Below are positions 53,342 through 64,000 of a stretch of 64,000 nucleotides of DNA, one piece after another; position 1 is the stretch's first letter, and each line of letters starts with the position of its first letter. The notes below the pieces were generated by a model, which ran no database searches, was not told where the DNA came from, and saw only the letters and a list, made by a program, of their open reading frames with translations. Source of the stretch: Patella vulgata (Eukaryota > Mollusca > Gastropoda > Patellidae); NCBI RefSeq assembly GCF_932274485.2, contig NC_065884.2, positions 55,428,546 through 55,492,545 of the forward strand, in the 5' to 3' direction. The position numbers and the translations under genes are program-made.

Positions 53342-54996
53342 AATATATATCAATTAGGCTTTCTATAGAAGGAGTTCCCCAAAAAATATTAGATTGCCTT
53401 TTTGAGAAAAAGACCTCTGAACATGCCCGTACTGTGGCGCTAGTCTTCTTTTATATAGAATTCCAACCGCCAGGGATCTTTTACGGTCACACCAATGTGT
53501 ACACGGGACTTCGAAATCGCGTTCATGTCAGCTACTCAAATATGTAACTGGTTCAAAAATTGATTGAATATTCAATGAAATATCGCCAATTTTCTGGTTT
53601 CGTGCACATTAAAGATTTGACGTCACTAATAAAAACCTGATATTAATTACAGATGGAGACCATACCCAAACAACGTCATGCCTTTTATTATAGGTGCAAT
53701 ATTCGATACTACAGTACGATAGTACTGCAACCGATTAATAAATTGGATTTTCTTATAAACAGCGTCGATTTCTGTCCAGATGATTACCGGTATAAGATAA
53801 TTTTTACAAAGAAGCAACAATATTAATTCAAAGACTAATTATTACACACAGCAATCAACTATTTCTGTTACAGGATCACTAAACCCATATTTTGGATAGA
53901 AAAAAACACTCATGGTTGAAATAATTTCAGTTCAAATAACATCACTGATAAAAGCACTCTTGAATTGGCTCTATACGTTGACAAAACGTACAGATTGTAT
54001 CCCCTCTTATGTTTCGCTTAACAATGAAAGGTCCCGTGTTCAATTTTCGATCCCTTTGTTCTGCTACTCCTGAAATTTGGAACTGTTGTACACTGGTTTT
54101 AAATATAACACTACTGATAGGCCTCTCTGTAGAAGAAGTTCCAAAAAATGATTATGTTGACTTTTCGAGAAATAGACCTCTAAAAATGCCCCAAATCGTA
54201 AAAATACGACGTTTTCGATTTTCGATCTCTTTTTTCGGCTACCCCTGACATTTAAAAAAATAATACAGTGGTTTCACACAACAGAGTACCCATTTATCTC
54301 TCGATTGAGAAAGTTTTAAAAAAATCGTTGGGGCGTTTCCGAGAAACATGCGTCTAAAGTTGCTCGAAATCGAAAAATACCTTACTTTTCAAAGTCACAC
54401 ATCTTTTTTAGTTTTTGATAGAAACTTGTCGCTGCAGTGCCATCTGATAGACAATTCAATTGGCTCTTAAACGATATAAAACTTTAACTAAACGACAAGA
54501 ACACAATTGATACATCGCATTTTCCGCACAGGCACCCATTTTTCACTATTTTGTCAAAGTTTGGATACCTTTCTTGACTACTTCCGGTGATTAGAGGATT
54601 TTCATTTATAGTTCATGGACTGGTTTGGTCCTTCGACTTTATATTCCTGAACTTTCAGAAAAATCGTTTGGGCCGTTTTAAAAAAAATAAGAACTCTACG
54701 ATTTGACCAAAATGAGAACAAAACTTATATTGTTGGAATCGGATTGATGTCAGCTATCCAAAAATATAACTGAAATTTCAAAATTCACAAAAATAAAAAT
54801 TTTAGAAAATTTTGAAAAATTTTCCATTTTTCACCAAAAAAATGATAGCGACAAAGTATGTGTGCTGTGTAGGTCAGAGATACTACTGTTATGACTGTTA
54901 GACCCGCTGCTGTGTCCTGATGTGATAGTTTCAGTATCATCCTCATTGAAGTCAAAGCTCTGATCATGTACCCGAGGGCCGATTTGGTGAACCGTA
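53342..54996. repeat. Degenerate repeats, no gene
   Basis: Related phrases recur: AAAAAGACCTCTGAACATGCCC (53408) and AGAAATAGACCTCTAAAAATG (54168); ATGTCAGCTACTCAAATATG (53526) and ATGTCAGCTATCCAAAAATA (54748). A SINE-A remnant lies at 53435-53520 (GGGATCTTTTACGGTCAC). Old tandem or dispersed repeat, not resolvable by eye. Confidence 0.45.
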
Positions 54997-55210
54997 TGAC
55001 AAAGGTTTGGTAACCGTGAACTACATTATGGCCATTCAACCCTAAATTACTCATGCATTACATTGTTACTGTACGAACAATGTTTTATTCAGGCGACTCC
55101 TCGTTTGGCTGAAAGGTGGGATAACAAGATACAATCGTATCGTATCAAATTTTCTTCAAAATATATACAAGGTCGTCAAAAACCTTAATTAATTTCACAA
55201 GGTAAGACAT

Positions 55211-55777
55211 TTTGTAAATTTTATGTTTACGGAATAATGTAACACCATCTTAGGGATAACAGTAGACCAGTTTAGTAATTAAATATAGGATTTATTTACA
55301 TCAGGTATAACAACTACAGCTACATACATACAGCAACAATTCGGGAACTTAAAACTATAAGGAACTATGTAGTACTATAAGACTTCTTTTTGTTGTGTTT
55401 ACTTTCTGGTGATCTTTAACAAGACAACAGCATAAAATAGTTTCACATTAACTTTATTTCTAAGTTGTAATAGCTTTGCAGATTCCTCGTTCTCAATGAT
55501 AATGGCTGCTTGGAATTTCTGGGTGAGCTCTGATCAAACTCGCTTGTACACCCTAATTTATACCCCTTAATTTCTGCAGGTCTAAGATAACCTTGACATT
55601 AATTTCCATCCCATATAAGGAATAAAACTCTTTATTTCCTGCACTTACTAATAGAGATAGGAGACATTATCTATTTTGGTCTACCAACCATGGGGTCAAT
55701 AAACAGCCAGAATTTGATGGATATTTTGACAATGATTATGATTTAATCAAAATATCACTGTTTTTTATGTGTAACTA
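55211..55777. mobile_element. ~567-bp insertion of unknown type
   Basis: The partner near 16588-16610 has only ~20 bp between AAGGTAAGACAT and ATAAGGTCAATA. The insert has no coding frame and no obvious inverted ends. It starts near TTTTGTAAATTTTATG, with TGTAACACCATC about 30 bp in. A solo LTR or a non-autonomous DNA element are both possible; the family is unassigned. Confidence 0.5.
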
Positions 55778-56114
55778 TATAAGGTCAATAAGTTCACAGA
55801 ATCTAGATAATAGTTCGTATTTTATAAAATAGAAAATTAAGCACTTTGTCACAATAACAACGATATGCAACTCGTAGTTGAATCTTTCAGCATTAAACAG
55901 TTTGTGACTTAAGCTGGGATAAATTTCTTGGTGTCAATAAAAGGACTATTATTATGGTGCCCCACCATACATACATTTCTCCAAATATCTCGACAATTAC
56001 ACCACAATATTTATATTTATCACCCAATAATACATTCTACAGTAGATATCGCTTGTGTGATATATTTAATAATCTACTGAGATATCGCTTTACATGAATT
56101 TGATTGGTCAGTTG

Positions 56115-56300
56115 TTTTTTTTTTAAAAAAACCAGTTCATTTCTTTTTTATTTTCAAAGAACAGTTCATTTCTTTTTTATTTTCAAATCTTTCTTTTTAT
56201 TCATTTCTTTTTTATTTTCAAAGAACAGTTCATTTCTTTTTTATTTTCAAAGAACAGTTCATTTCTTTTTTATTTTCAAAGAACAGTTCATTTCTTATTA
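56115..56300 (+). repeat. 27-28-bp minisatellite, about 6-7 copies
   Basis: AGTTCATTTCTTTTTTATTT plus TCAAAGAAC repeated; expanded compared with 16925-16995. Confidence 0.9.
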
Positions 56301-56490
56301 AAAGTAACTTTCTTTTTTTTATTAAAAATGAACTATTGTTATTCAATTGACCTTGATGGAAACACTGGGTCAATATAAAGACTGTGCAATGATTGAATTG
56401 CTGTCAAAAAATGATGTATCACTACGCCGTAATGTTCAATAAAAATTCAATCTACAGCAAAGAATTATATTTATCTATTTGTGCATGTAA

Positions 56491-59001
56491 CACTATAAAC
56501 CTCAGAATGCCTCGTTCGGCATTTCTGTCCAAACGAGGCAAAAACGTTTCAAAATTTTTGCCCCGATTTTGCCACGTAGTAACGAGGTAAAAAAAATACC
56601 TCGTTTGTCTGGAGTTCCAAAATGTGGTTTTTTAAATTGCCCTGTTTTTGGAACGAGGTATTTTGTTCAGAACGATGCTGGGTAAAATTGCCTCGTTTAC
56701 TAAACGAGGTATTTTATCCAAGATAATTATTAGCTGTATTTGCTGTCAACAAATAAGAGTTAATTCACATGACGTCACACACATTGGCCGCCGCCATCTC
56801 AGTGGAGAAGCAGACTACACGTGATCCGATAGTTACAATGTGATTGCAGTTGGAATTATGATTGTTGCGCTTTTGTCATGTGATTTTTATGTTGAATAAA
56901 GATTTTGTCTATGTATTTTAAATTTTATATTTGATTTCTATTAAAATCCGAATTCGACCGTGACATAACGCGTTTATAGCGACAAAACGATGTTTGTTTA
57001 TAGGCTATAACCGGTATAAAATAATTTGTTTATTTAAAATCGTTTATAGCGACAGAGCGGTGTTGTGTTTGTTAATATGAAATAATATAAAATTCTGTTT
57101 CTACGGCGTTATGTATTTTTTAAAAAATTACCATTATATTTATTTATATAGGCGAACTAGCTGCATCGTGTTTGTGTCCCTACATGGATAATGTCTGACG
57201 TGGAAAATTATAAGTTAATAGGTTAGTTGCTGACGCGACATTTCGAGACCTATGTAAATTCAGTTTTTATTTTTATTTAATTTTTTTTCAAAACAAACCC
57301 ATTAATTAAACACACACACACACACACACTTATTATAGAAAATCGTGTGAGAAGCTCGATACCGTACGTAGGGTGATGATGAATCGAACGTTTGAAAAAC
57401 TGTTCTGACTCACTGGATATATTTTCTTTCTTTTTTTGTAAATTTTAATTTGAGGTATAATAATTATTCACTGATTCGATATAATCATTTTATTATTTCT
57501 GTTATTCATCTTTAATCAAGAGGAAATATCGTAAAAATGCAGACTTTCCGCTGCGTCGCCAACTATTTTATCATTGGTTAGAGCCGTCTAAACGCCGGAA
57601 AATTTCCAGTAACTATTAGCTAACAGCGTGCAAGCACAATGGCGAACAATCTTATTTGCATATTGCATACTTTGTAGTATTATTGGCTGGAATTAATTTT
57701 AGATCGATAACCTCAATGACCAATATGTAGTACCGTAGGAATATATAAGGCCTATACAAAAAAAAAAAAAAAAAGGAACTAATAGAATAATTTCACGTTA
57801 ACAAAAATATTTCAAGCACATATTTACTTTAGGCATCGTGATTCCAGAACCGAGTATCGAATTCAGCGAAAGGCTACTTATTTTTGGTGCCAAAAATAAA
57901 ATTTTCATTGGACGATATTCGTGGATTCGTTAACTTGGGCTTTATTTGCAGTCTGGGGGTTCGGGGTTTTCTTCTTCTTTTTTTTGAAGGGGGGGGGGAC
58001 AATTTTGTAAGAAATGACGAGAGCGATTTTATCTACGGAAGAGCGATGAAAAACCTGTCTAAAATGACATTTGGGCGACAGCGATCGATCGCCTCGAACG
58101 TGAAGCGCTGTTTCATTGCTCGATTTGATATAGATTGAATACGAAATTACATAATATATCATGTTACCTATCACTGAAAAGCATGTTTATTGCCCCTTTC
58201 AAGTATATAAATAATTTTCCAGGACAGTCATATTTACATGCCTTGAAAAGCGATGAAAGTCCAGTGTGGTAAGAAACTCGTATTATTTGACGGGAATAGG
58301 GTAATTAAATTAATAATATGGATCTCAATACAAAATTCCAGATATTATATTACGTATCACTGAAAAGCACGTTCATAGCTCTTTTCAAAGATGTAAATTA
58401 TTTTCTGGCGTATTTATATTTATTTACTCTGAAAAACAATCAATGTTGGATGGTACTAAAATCTATTACCATGATTACGAAGAGGCCGCGTGTTGTTGTC
58501 CACCAACATGGCGGCGGCCTGTATATAGGTCATGTATCGGGTACGCTCTATAGAGCCATACAAATAATTTTCGGACCATCATGTGACCAATTGCAGGTTT
58601 ACAAATTGGATTATTTATTTGGGACATGATATTGTTCATAGTTATGGCTTACTACACTGGAGTTCTATTGTGTATAATAAACGCTTTAAGATATCATTAC
58701 ATATTTTAATTACAATACTCAGTGGGGAGCGGGAGAGGGTATAATTTAATGTGTAACATTGTGATTACAATTAATAAAACAATAAATTCCGTCCTATACC
58801 ACAAACAAGTCATAGCAAGAAATCCCTCCTGTTGCCAATATTTTAATGTATCTAGAATTTTCTACACAAAGTCTATTTCATCCAGATATTTAAAGCGTGT
58901 TAACAATATATCATTTAAGAAAGACTATGTCGTTTTGGGATTAACACATCGCACAATTCATATTTATGTGATGATCGACCTCCTATTTACAAAACTATAG
59001 T
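56491..59001. other. 2.5-kb stretch with no recognised gene
   Basis: 56505-56710 repeats GCCTCGTTT/AACGAGGTATTTT several times in both directions, a local inverted-repeat cluster. An (AC)n run is at 57308-57329 and an A run at 57758. TGACGTCACACACATTGGCC at 56771 and ACCAACATGGCGGCGGCC at 58503 are promoter-like in base content, but no open frame near them shows a domain. Confidence 0.4.
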
Positions 59002-59245
59002 GCATACGAACTACAGTATAAACATGGTTTAGAAACTCTATCTTAACTACAGATTACATCCGAACTATAGGGTACATGGTTGTTTAGAGCGACTCTATCC
59101 GAATTACAGGGTACATCATAGTTTAAAGACTCAATACGAACTACAGGATACATCATGATTTGGAGAATCAAGACGAACTACAGTGCACATCATAGTTTAG
59201 AGTCTATATCCGAACTACAGGGTACATCGTGATTTAGAGACCCTC
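59002..59245 (+). repeat. ~45-bp tandem repeat, about five copies
   Basis: CGAACTACAGGGTACATCAT plus (A/G)GTTTAGAGACTC recurs with changes from 59002 to 59245. Confidence 0.85.
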
Positions 59246-59388
59246 GACTCCCGGTCCGTCCCTGGTAACATCAAGACCGATAGTTACTGCGGTTTCATTT
59301 CTGTTTGTTATTCATTTCACGACCGGCACTTGTGATTACCCCAGTAGTACAGTTTTTCACAAGCTAGGGGGCCGAGGGTCTCTGAACC
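59238..59388. mobile_element. Possible small MITE
   Basis: AGAGACCCTCG at 59238 is inverted as CGAGGGTCTCT near 59375; ~140 bp. Short arms, so weak. Confidence 0.35.
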
Positions 59389-59479
59389 TGGCCTCGCGAG
59401 GGGTTCCCGCTCTATTGGAGGTCCGGTGAGGTTCTGTCCTTGCTTTTACAAAACTGACCGTAAAAGATGATTTCTGTAA

Positions 59480-60400
59480 TTTGTCCTGATGTTTCTAGCT
59501 TACGCACAAATTTGGTGGGCGACAATCCTATTTGAAATTAAGTTTTGAACCCAACATTGAATTCAGTAACCCTAAAAACCACCAAATCCACATATAAGAC
59601 ATATCCAACGGAAAAAAATGACGGTTAATTAAAATAGCACCAATTTAGATTTCATTTTGCCGACCATTATGAATTTCTACCATCAAGAATTCTCGATATT
59701 TATTTTTGAGATCAGAGTTGTACCAACAACTCCAAAACACATATATAAGATATATTACTAAATTCCGCAAATTTGGAAAACACTTTGCCGACCATTTTGA
59801 ATTTCTGCCATCATGGAGTCATTTTTGAAATCAGTATTGAACCCGGCGACATCGAGAACCGTGTAAATGACATGTTACAAGTAATATCCAACAAGGAAAA
59901 ATGACGATTAAATTAACATCTGCCGATTTGTGTTGCTGCCATTTTGGATTTTAGAATTTATCTTTTAATTCGGACATCGAAAACCATATAAAAGTCATAG
60001 CAAAAGTCATATCCTACGAAATTATCGCTGCCCTTTTATTACCATATTTATGTTGGGTTTTTTTAATTGCATTATATTACCAAATTTGGCAGCCACTTTG
60101 AAAGAACTGCTCGGAACCATATGAAAAATACATTTTTTAAATTGATATTTGTCAAATTCGACTCTTCGGCACATTTGGCTTGCATAATCGTTCTGTGTTT
60201 GAGGAATTTAAAAATTATTTATTCTTCCACCACAGAAACACATTGATTACGAGATGTCGCACTTCGAAAATTCCTGAAGACCGCCATATTGAATTATGTT
60301 GATTACGTCATTTTACCTTGGCCAAATTCGACCGATTTTGAGTATAATTTTGTCTGACATATTTATCATTGAACCAAACTGCATTGGTGCAATTTGTTTA
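59480..60400. repeat. Degenerate repeats around GCCGACCATTTTGAATTTC
   Basis: Phrases such as TTTGCCGACCATTATGAATT (59655), TTTGCCGACCATTTTGAATT (59791) and GCTGCCATTTTGGATTT (59935) recur with ATATAAGACATAT between, at ~135-145-bp spacing. Decayed tandem array; no gene. Confidence 0.5.
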
Positions 60401-61540
60401 AGGTAAAACGTTATATCTTTCCCCACCTATATAATGCTGCATGAAGTAAATAAAACGTTTTGTAATGATAAGTAAAGCTGTATGACGCCATGGTTTTTGT
60501 GGCGTCATAGTTGGGATCCAAAATGGCGCCTGGAAATGAGTTATCGTAACTTTCCTTATATAGGGCTTTGGTTACAATAAGGTCGTAGGAAAAAAATGTC
60601 GGCAATTTTGAACTCGGGAGTATCGATTTCCTATAGGTCGGTAATTCATTTAGTTGCACTAAAGCCAACCGTTTCGGAGATTTCGTCGATTTTCTAGTCC
60701 ACTGGCGGCCATCTTGGAATTAAGTTATTTATGCAAATTTCCCCAAGACCGATAATGGCCGCTTTTGTTATGGGAGTACTAGAGACCATACCTGAACAGT
60801 TCCCAAAGAAATGATTTCTGTTGCAGTTTGTTCTAGGTCCCCCCTATCATATTGTTATATCTACCCACCTATAGCCAAAGATTTAATTTTTAGTGTTTTG
60901 TCTCTAATATTTGAATTTTACTTATATCTTTAAACATGCATTATGCAAGAGCTAAATCTCCCTACTGCAGGTCTTTCATCGCGTGCATTTTGCATACCGA
61001 TAGTTAATTGGCCAATCACGCTATTTTACCGAGATTTCGTCTAATAGTTTGGATGCAGCTATGGCGGGTGTGGTGCCAGGCAGGGTAAGCTTACTCTTCC
61101 GGACACCTGTTACCACTGTTTGTCGTGTACACGGTGAACAGTCCATATGCTGATTACACTATTTTGCCTCATTACACTATTTTGCCTATACCGTTTTTTT
61201 AGGACTTCGAATTTTTTCTAATGGTTTGGATTGTTCGTACTTGGTTTTATTTTATTTAGACCTGAAGAGTTATCTAAATTATCCAGGCCATAATCAATTC
61301 TCGATGGCATCGCTAGCCTGCGATGTTTATTGAATTAGGTTCCGATTTCCTGTTCGACTTTTATTCATAATTTAATCATTAAATGGTTTATCGGGACTGT
61401 GTATTTTATCGTACTGACTTTAGTAATGATGATCGAGGCTAGCCCCAATATTCAATCGCTAAAATCTCGGTTCAGAGTGGCTCAATTTGACTGAATTTTT
61501 AGTCGACGAAAGTATATAAGACCACAATAAAGATTGCTGG
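60401..61540. other. Stretch upstream of duplicated segment 3
   Basis: No domain-bearing frame. A TATA-like string (AGTATATAAGACC) at about 61511-61523 lies ~20 bp before the point (61541) where similarity to copy 1 starts. Copy 1 has a different TATA-like string (ACGTTATATAAACTG) near 20322 at the matching place. Either could be promoters captured at the duplication edge; not proven. Confidence 0.35.
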
Positions 61541-64000
61541 TAGTTTTCACTATTGAAAGTCTTTCATGCGTGTAGATGAGTGTCCTAAAAGGAATGTTAG
61601 TCACGCGTACTGACGACATTGAAATGCATTGGGCTGAATATATTGTGACTCTATCAGTATGGTTTATTTTTATTTTGTTTTTTTGTTGGGTTTTTTTTTT
61701 GTTGTTTTTTTTTGGGGGGGGGGGGGGAGGGGGTGTTTTGTTTGGTTTTTTTGTTGTTTTTTTTGGTTTTTTTGTTTGGTTTTTTTTTTGGGGGGGGGGG
61801 GTAATATCATTTTTATATATGTAGCATCAACATGATTTCTAGTAATTATTAATGTTATATACAGAGCATATACACTAATTGATAGTTTCAGTTTATATTT
61901 GAAAAACCTACATCAATCTGAATTATCGTTTCAGTAACTATTGTTTTGTTTTTTATTAGCCACAATATTTGCCACCGTGTAGTTATTAGAATTGGGTCAC
62001 CTGATTATGATTTGGATACATGCATTCCCCAGACTTTGTCATGCATGCAATAACATTCTAAAATATGGTAATAATACCTAAATTGCGCTGTTGGAATTAG
62101 TCCGTAGACCACGCCTATACCGACCTGTAGGACCTGTGATATACGGTAAATAGTGTGGGGTGTCAGATTTTGCCTCCATAAATCGAGTATTAAATTTTTG
62201 ACCTTGTTTGACATGAACACTGCCGACACAGCTCGATTCTTTTTTTTTATCACAAATAATATGTACTGCATACACTCAAATTATTATACCCCGCCTTTCG
62301 ACGAAAGCAAGGGACTATTTAAATGGTCTGTCTGTATGTCCGTCATACTTTTTGGGACACAGTAACCTTCCTTCTAATTTAGCTAGAATGTTTAAACTTG
62401 GTATGGGTGTTGATTAGGTAAATGTCTTGATTGAGTTCAAAGATGAGCATTTTCTAGTTAGAGTAAGCAGGGATTGGTTGATGCTTTCGGACACGATATC
62501 TTTGCTTCTAATTAAGTAAGTGTGATGAAACGTGGTGTATAGTTTCATCACATCAATACCTTAACTAAGTTAGATAGTGAGCATTTTCGGATCAGGGTGA
62601 GCAAAGCGATAAGCAATTTGATTGGTCGAGACTTTGGACCTCGAAAACTTTCATTGTAATTGAGTGATAGTGGTGAAACTTCATGTATAGTCTCATTACA
62701 CCAACAGCTTAACAAAGTTCGATGTTGAGTGTTTTCTGTTTAGGCGAAGTACATAGTTCAATCTGTTTGGTCGAGACTTTAGAATACAATAACTCTCCTT
62801 CTGATTGGGATAGAATGTTGAAATTTTGTGTAGGTGTCTATTTGCAGGGGTCAAAATTCGTGAAATTATTAAGGTTTCACTCTCATTAAATATATATTAT
62901 TGTAAAATATTTAGTTATTAAAGTTTAGCACTAATTAAATATGTAACAATATTGTCGTTGCGACATTGTTTTCAAATTTATAGACAAGGAATAGAGAAAT
63001 ATGATGGCTAAAACAATATTGTTATCTTTACAAATTATTCTCCATTGTCGAAATATTAGTTATGGTATGAGTTTATTTAAAACGCAAGTGTATAAAAACA
63101 CGTGATAGGAAAATTACCATTTCATATTTGGCAAGAGTGACCAATCACATGATTAATTACATCATAATTAGCCAATAGAATAATTAATTACTGTGAATCT
63201 GAGAATATATAATTAATAGAATGTGCGTTCTAGGTAGACAGCCTTGTGGTTCTTGTAGGGAGAAGATGTAGGAATTTCCATCAGCAGACTCGCTGAGTCT
63301 GTATGAGAGGGGGTTAGAAAGAATGACTTTAATATAATGCTTGTAACTACATTGTACTAGACGATCAAGGGCTGTTCCAAAATATGTAGTAAGAAATGAT
63401 GCATGGGTTATACGCCGGATGTGGACACCGGTTTTAATGGCTGTCCGCTCTCCACGTCTGACAGACGACCCATGGTGCTACAAATATTGTTTCATTGATG
63501 TTGACAATTAATTAAAGTATTATTTAACAAACTCTGTGATTTGTTTAACTTCCTCGGGTTCAACGATTCCGCTATTGGGATATATCGTAATATGTTTCTT
63601 GTAATATAGCAGCGCCCTTACCGACTTGCCATTAAATGCAATTTCATTTCTTTTTCAGATGAAGTCAAAAGCCGTCGTACTTATAATATTCTTGTTAGTA
63701 CTGGTCTTAACCATCATATATGTATATAATTTGACCAATCATTCAGAATACAACAAGGGTGAAATTAAAACAGATCATGCACAAGAATCCGTACCATCCC
63801 ATCAGGCGATGATGACATTTAAGAAGCCAATACCATCACGCCAGAAGATGACAACTAGGCAGCCATTACCTAAGATACATGCCATAGTTACCATGCCATT
63901 ATTAACCAAGAAAGATTTGCAGACAAAAAAATACAAAACATCTACAATAGAAAAAATTAAAGAACGAATGTCAGAATTTATAACCGGCCTACAAAACACT
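61541..64000 (+). repeat. Duplicated segment, copy 3 (continues beyond the window)
   Basis: Matches 20358-22870 with few changes: a 10-bp addition near 61604 and a single copy of the 42-bp unit that copy 1 has twice. It does not contain the 2.7-kb insertion of copy 2. Confidence 0.9.
63659..64000 (+). CDS. Putative type II membrane GT-A-like glycosyltransferase, copy 3 (cut by window end)
   Basis: The first 114 residues are visible and equal copy 1, including the Val-Tyr pair that copy 2 lacks. The start follows the same ATTTCATTTCTTTTTCAG splice site. Only the membrane anchor, stem and start of the globular part are seen; the expected catalytic region lies beyond the window, so integrity is unknown. 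Confidence 0.7.
   Translation, partial: MKSKAVVLIIFLLVLVLTIIYVYNLTNHSEYNKGEIKTDHAQESVPSHQAMMTFKKPIPSRQKMTTRQPLPKIHAIVTMPLLTKKDLQTKKYKTSTIEKIKERMSEFITGLQNT

Larger units (their letters stand above)
54997..56490 (+). repeat. Segment shared with 16381-17190, upstream of gene copy 3
   Basis: Flanks an insertion (55211-55777) and carries the expanded 27-28-bp minisatellite. Same strand as its partner. Confidence 0.85.

Noticed and set aside
57884-58138. 84-codon frame ending KRCFIARFDID as a small gene
   Set aside because: It crosses a G homopolymer run, its complement is equally open, and there is no conserved domain or repeat copy to support it.
58722-59000. 92-codon frame near 58.8 kb as a small gene
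   Set aside because: No ATG at its start, no recognisable domain, and base composition like the surrounding noncoding DNA.

Overview
The window looks like AT-rich, intron- and transposon-rich nuclear DNA from a marine mollusc (bivalve or gastropod). The reasons are tRNA-headed SINEs with a conserved central box (CTCGTGGGTTTTCTCCGGG), noncoding elements carrying ~130-160 bp internal tandem repeats like the bivalve 'pearl' elements, an RNase H-bearing LINE, and many short foldback elements. The species cannot be named. No rRNA, tRNA gene, CRISPR array or bacterial-type operon is visible. The assignment to molluscs rests on remembered repeat styles, not on a search.

The only convincing host gene occurs three times on the + strand: 22529-23482, 37120-38067, and 63659 to the window end, where it is cut. 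It encodes a ~315-residue type II membrane protein, probably a Golgi GT-A-like glycosyltransferase. Each coding exon starts directly after a polypyrimidine tract and AG, so at least one noncoding 5' exon lies upstream. Copies 1 and 2 differ by under about 1% plus one 6-bp indel. The 114 visible residues of copy 3 equal copy 1.

The gene copies sit in an irregular tandem segmental duplication. Unit 1 (about 16.4-33 kb) and unit 2 (about 33-61 kb) share, in the same order and strand, the gene, a ~150-bp tandem array, a 1.8-kb segment, and one LINE insertion on the minus strand. Each unit lacks pieces the other keeps: unit 1 lacks about 6.3 kb between gene and array, and unit 2 lacks about 0.54 kb and 3.3 kb. 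A more decayed unit 0 seems to occupy the start of the window. It shares 4978-5730 and 12078-12391 with unit 1, and it received an I/Nimb-like LINE (about 6.6-11.76 kb).

Layout: 1-6 kb, nested foldback elements and local tandem/inverted duplications. 6.4-11.8 kb, a broken LINE with CCHC ORF1, RT and RNase H. 12-16 kb, tandem repeats, a 1.27-kb element with 300-bp inverted ends, and an array of hairpin motifs whose stems seem to covary. 16.4-20 kb, a segment repeated at 55-56.5 kb, a foldback element built of CGACATCACGAC-type repeats, and an inverted copy of 4.64-4.98 kb. 20.36-25.2 kb, gene copy 1 and the ~150-bp array. 25.7-30 kb, shared segment, hAT-like ends and SINEs. 30-32.6 kb, LINE copy. 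33.25-38.3 kb, gene copy 2 with a tandem 1.25-kb insertion upstream. 38.3-44.4 kb, SINEs and degenerate arrays. 44.4-50.7 kb, second array, shared segment and LINE. 51-61.5 kb, a CTTCGCTCGGG array, SINEs with clear target-site duplications, and poorly recognised sequence. 61.54-64 kb, upstream region and start of gene copy 3.
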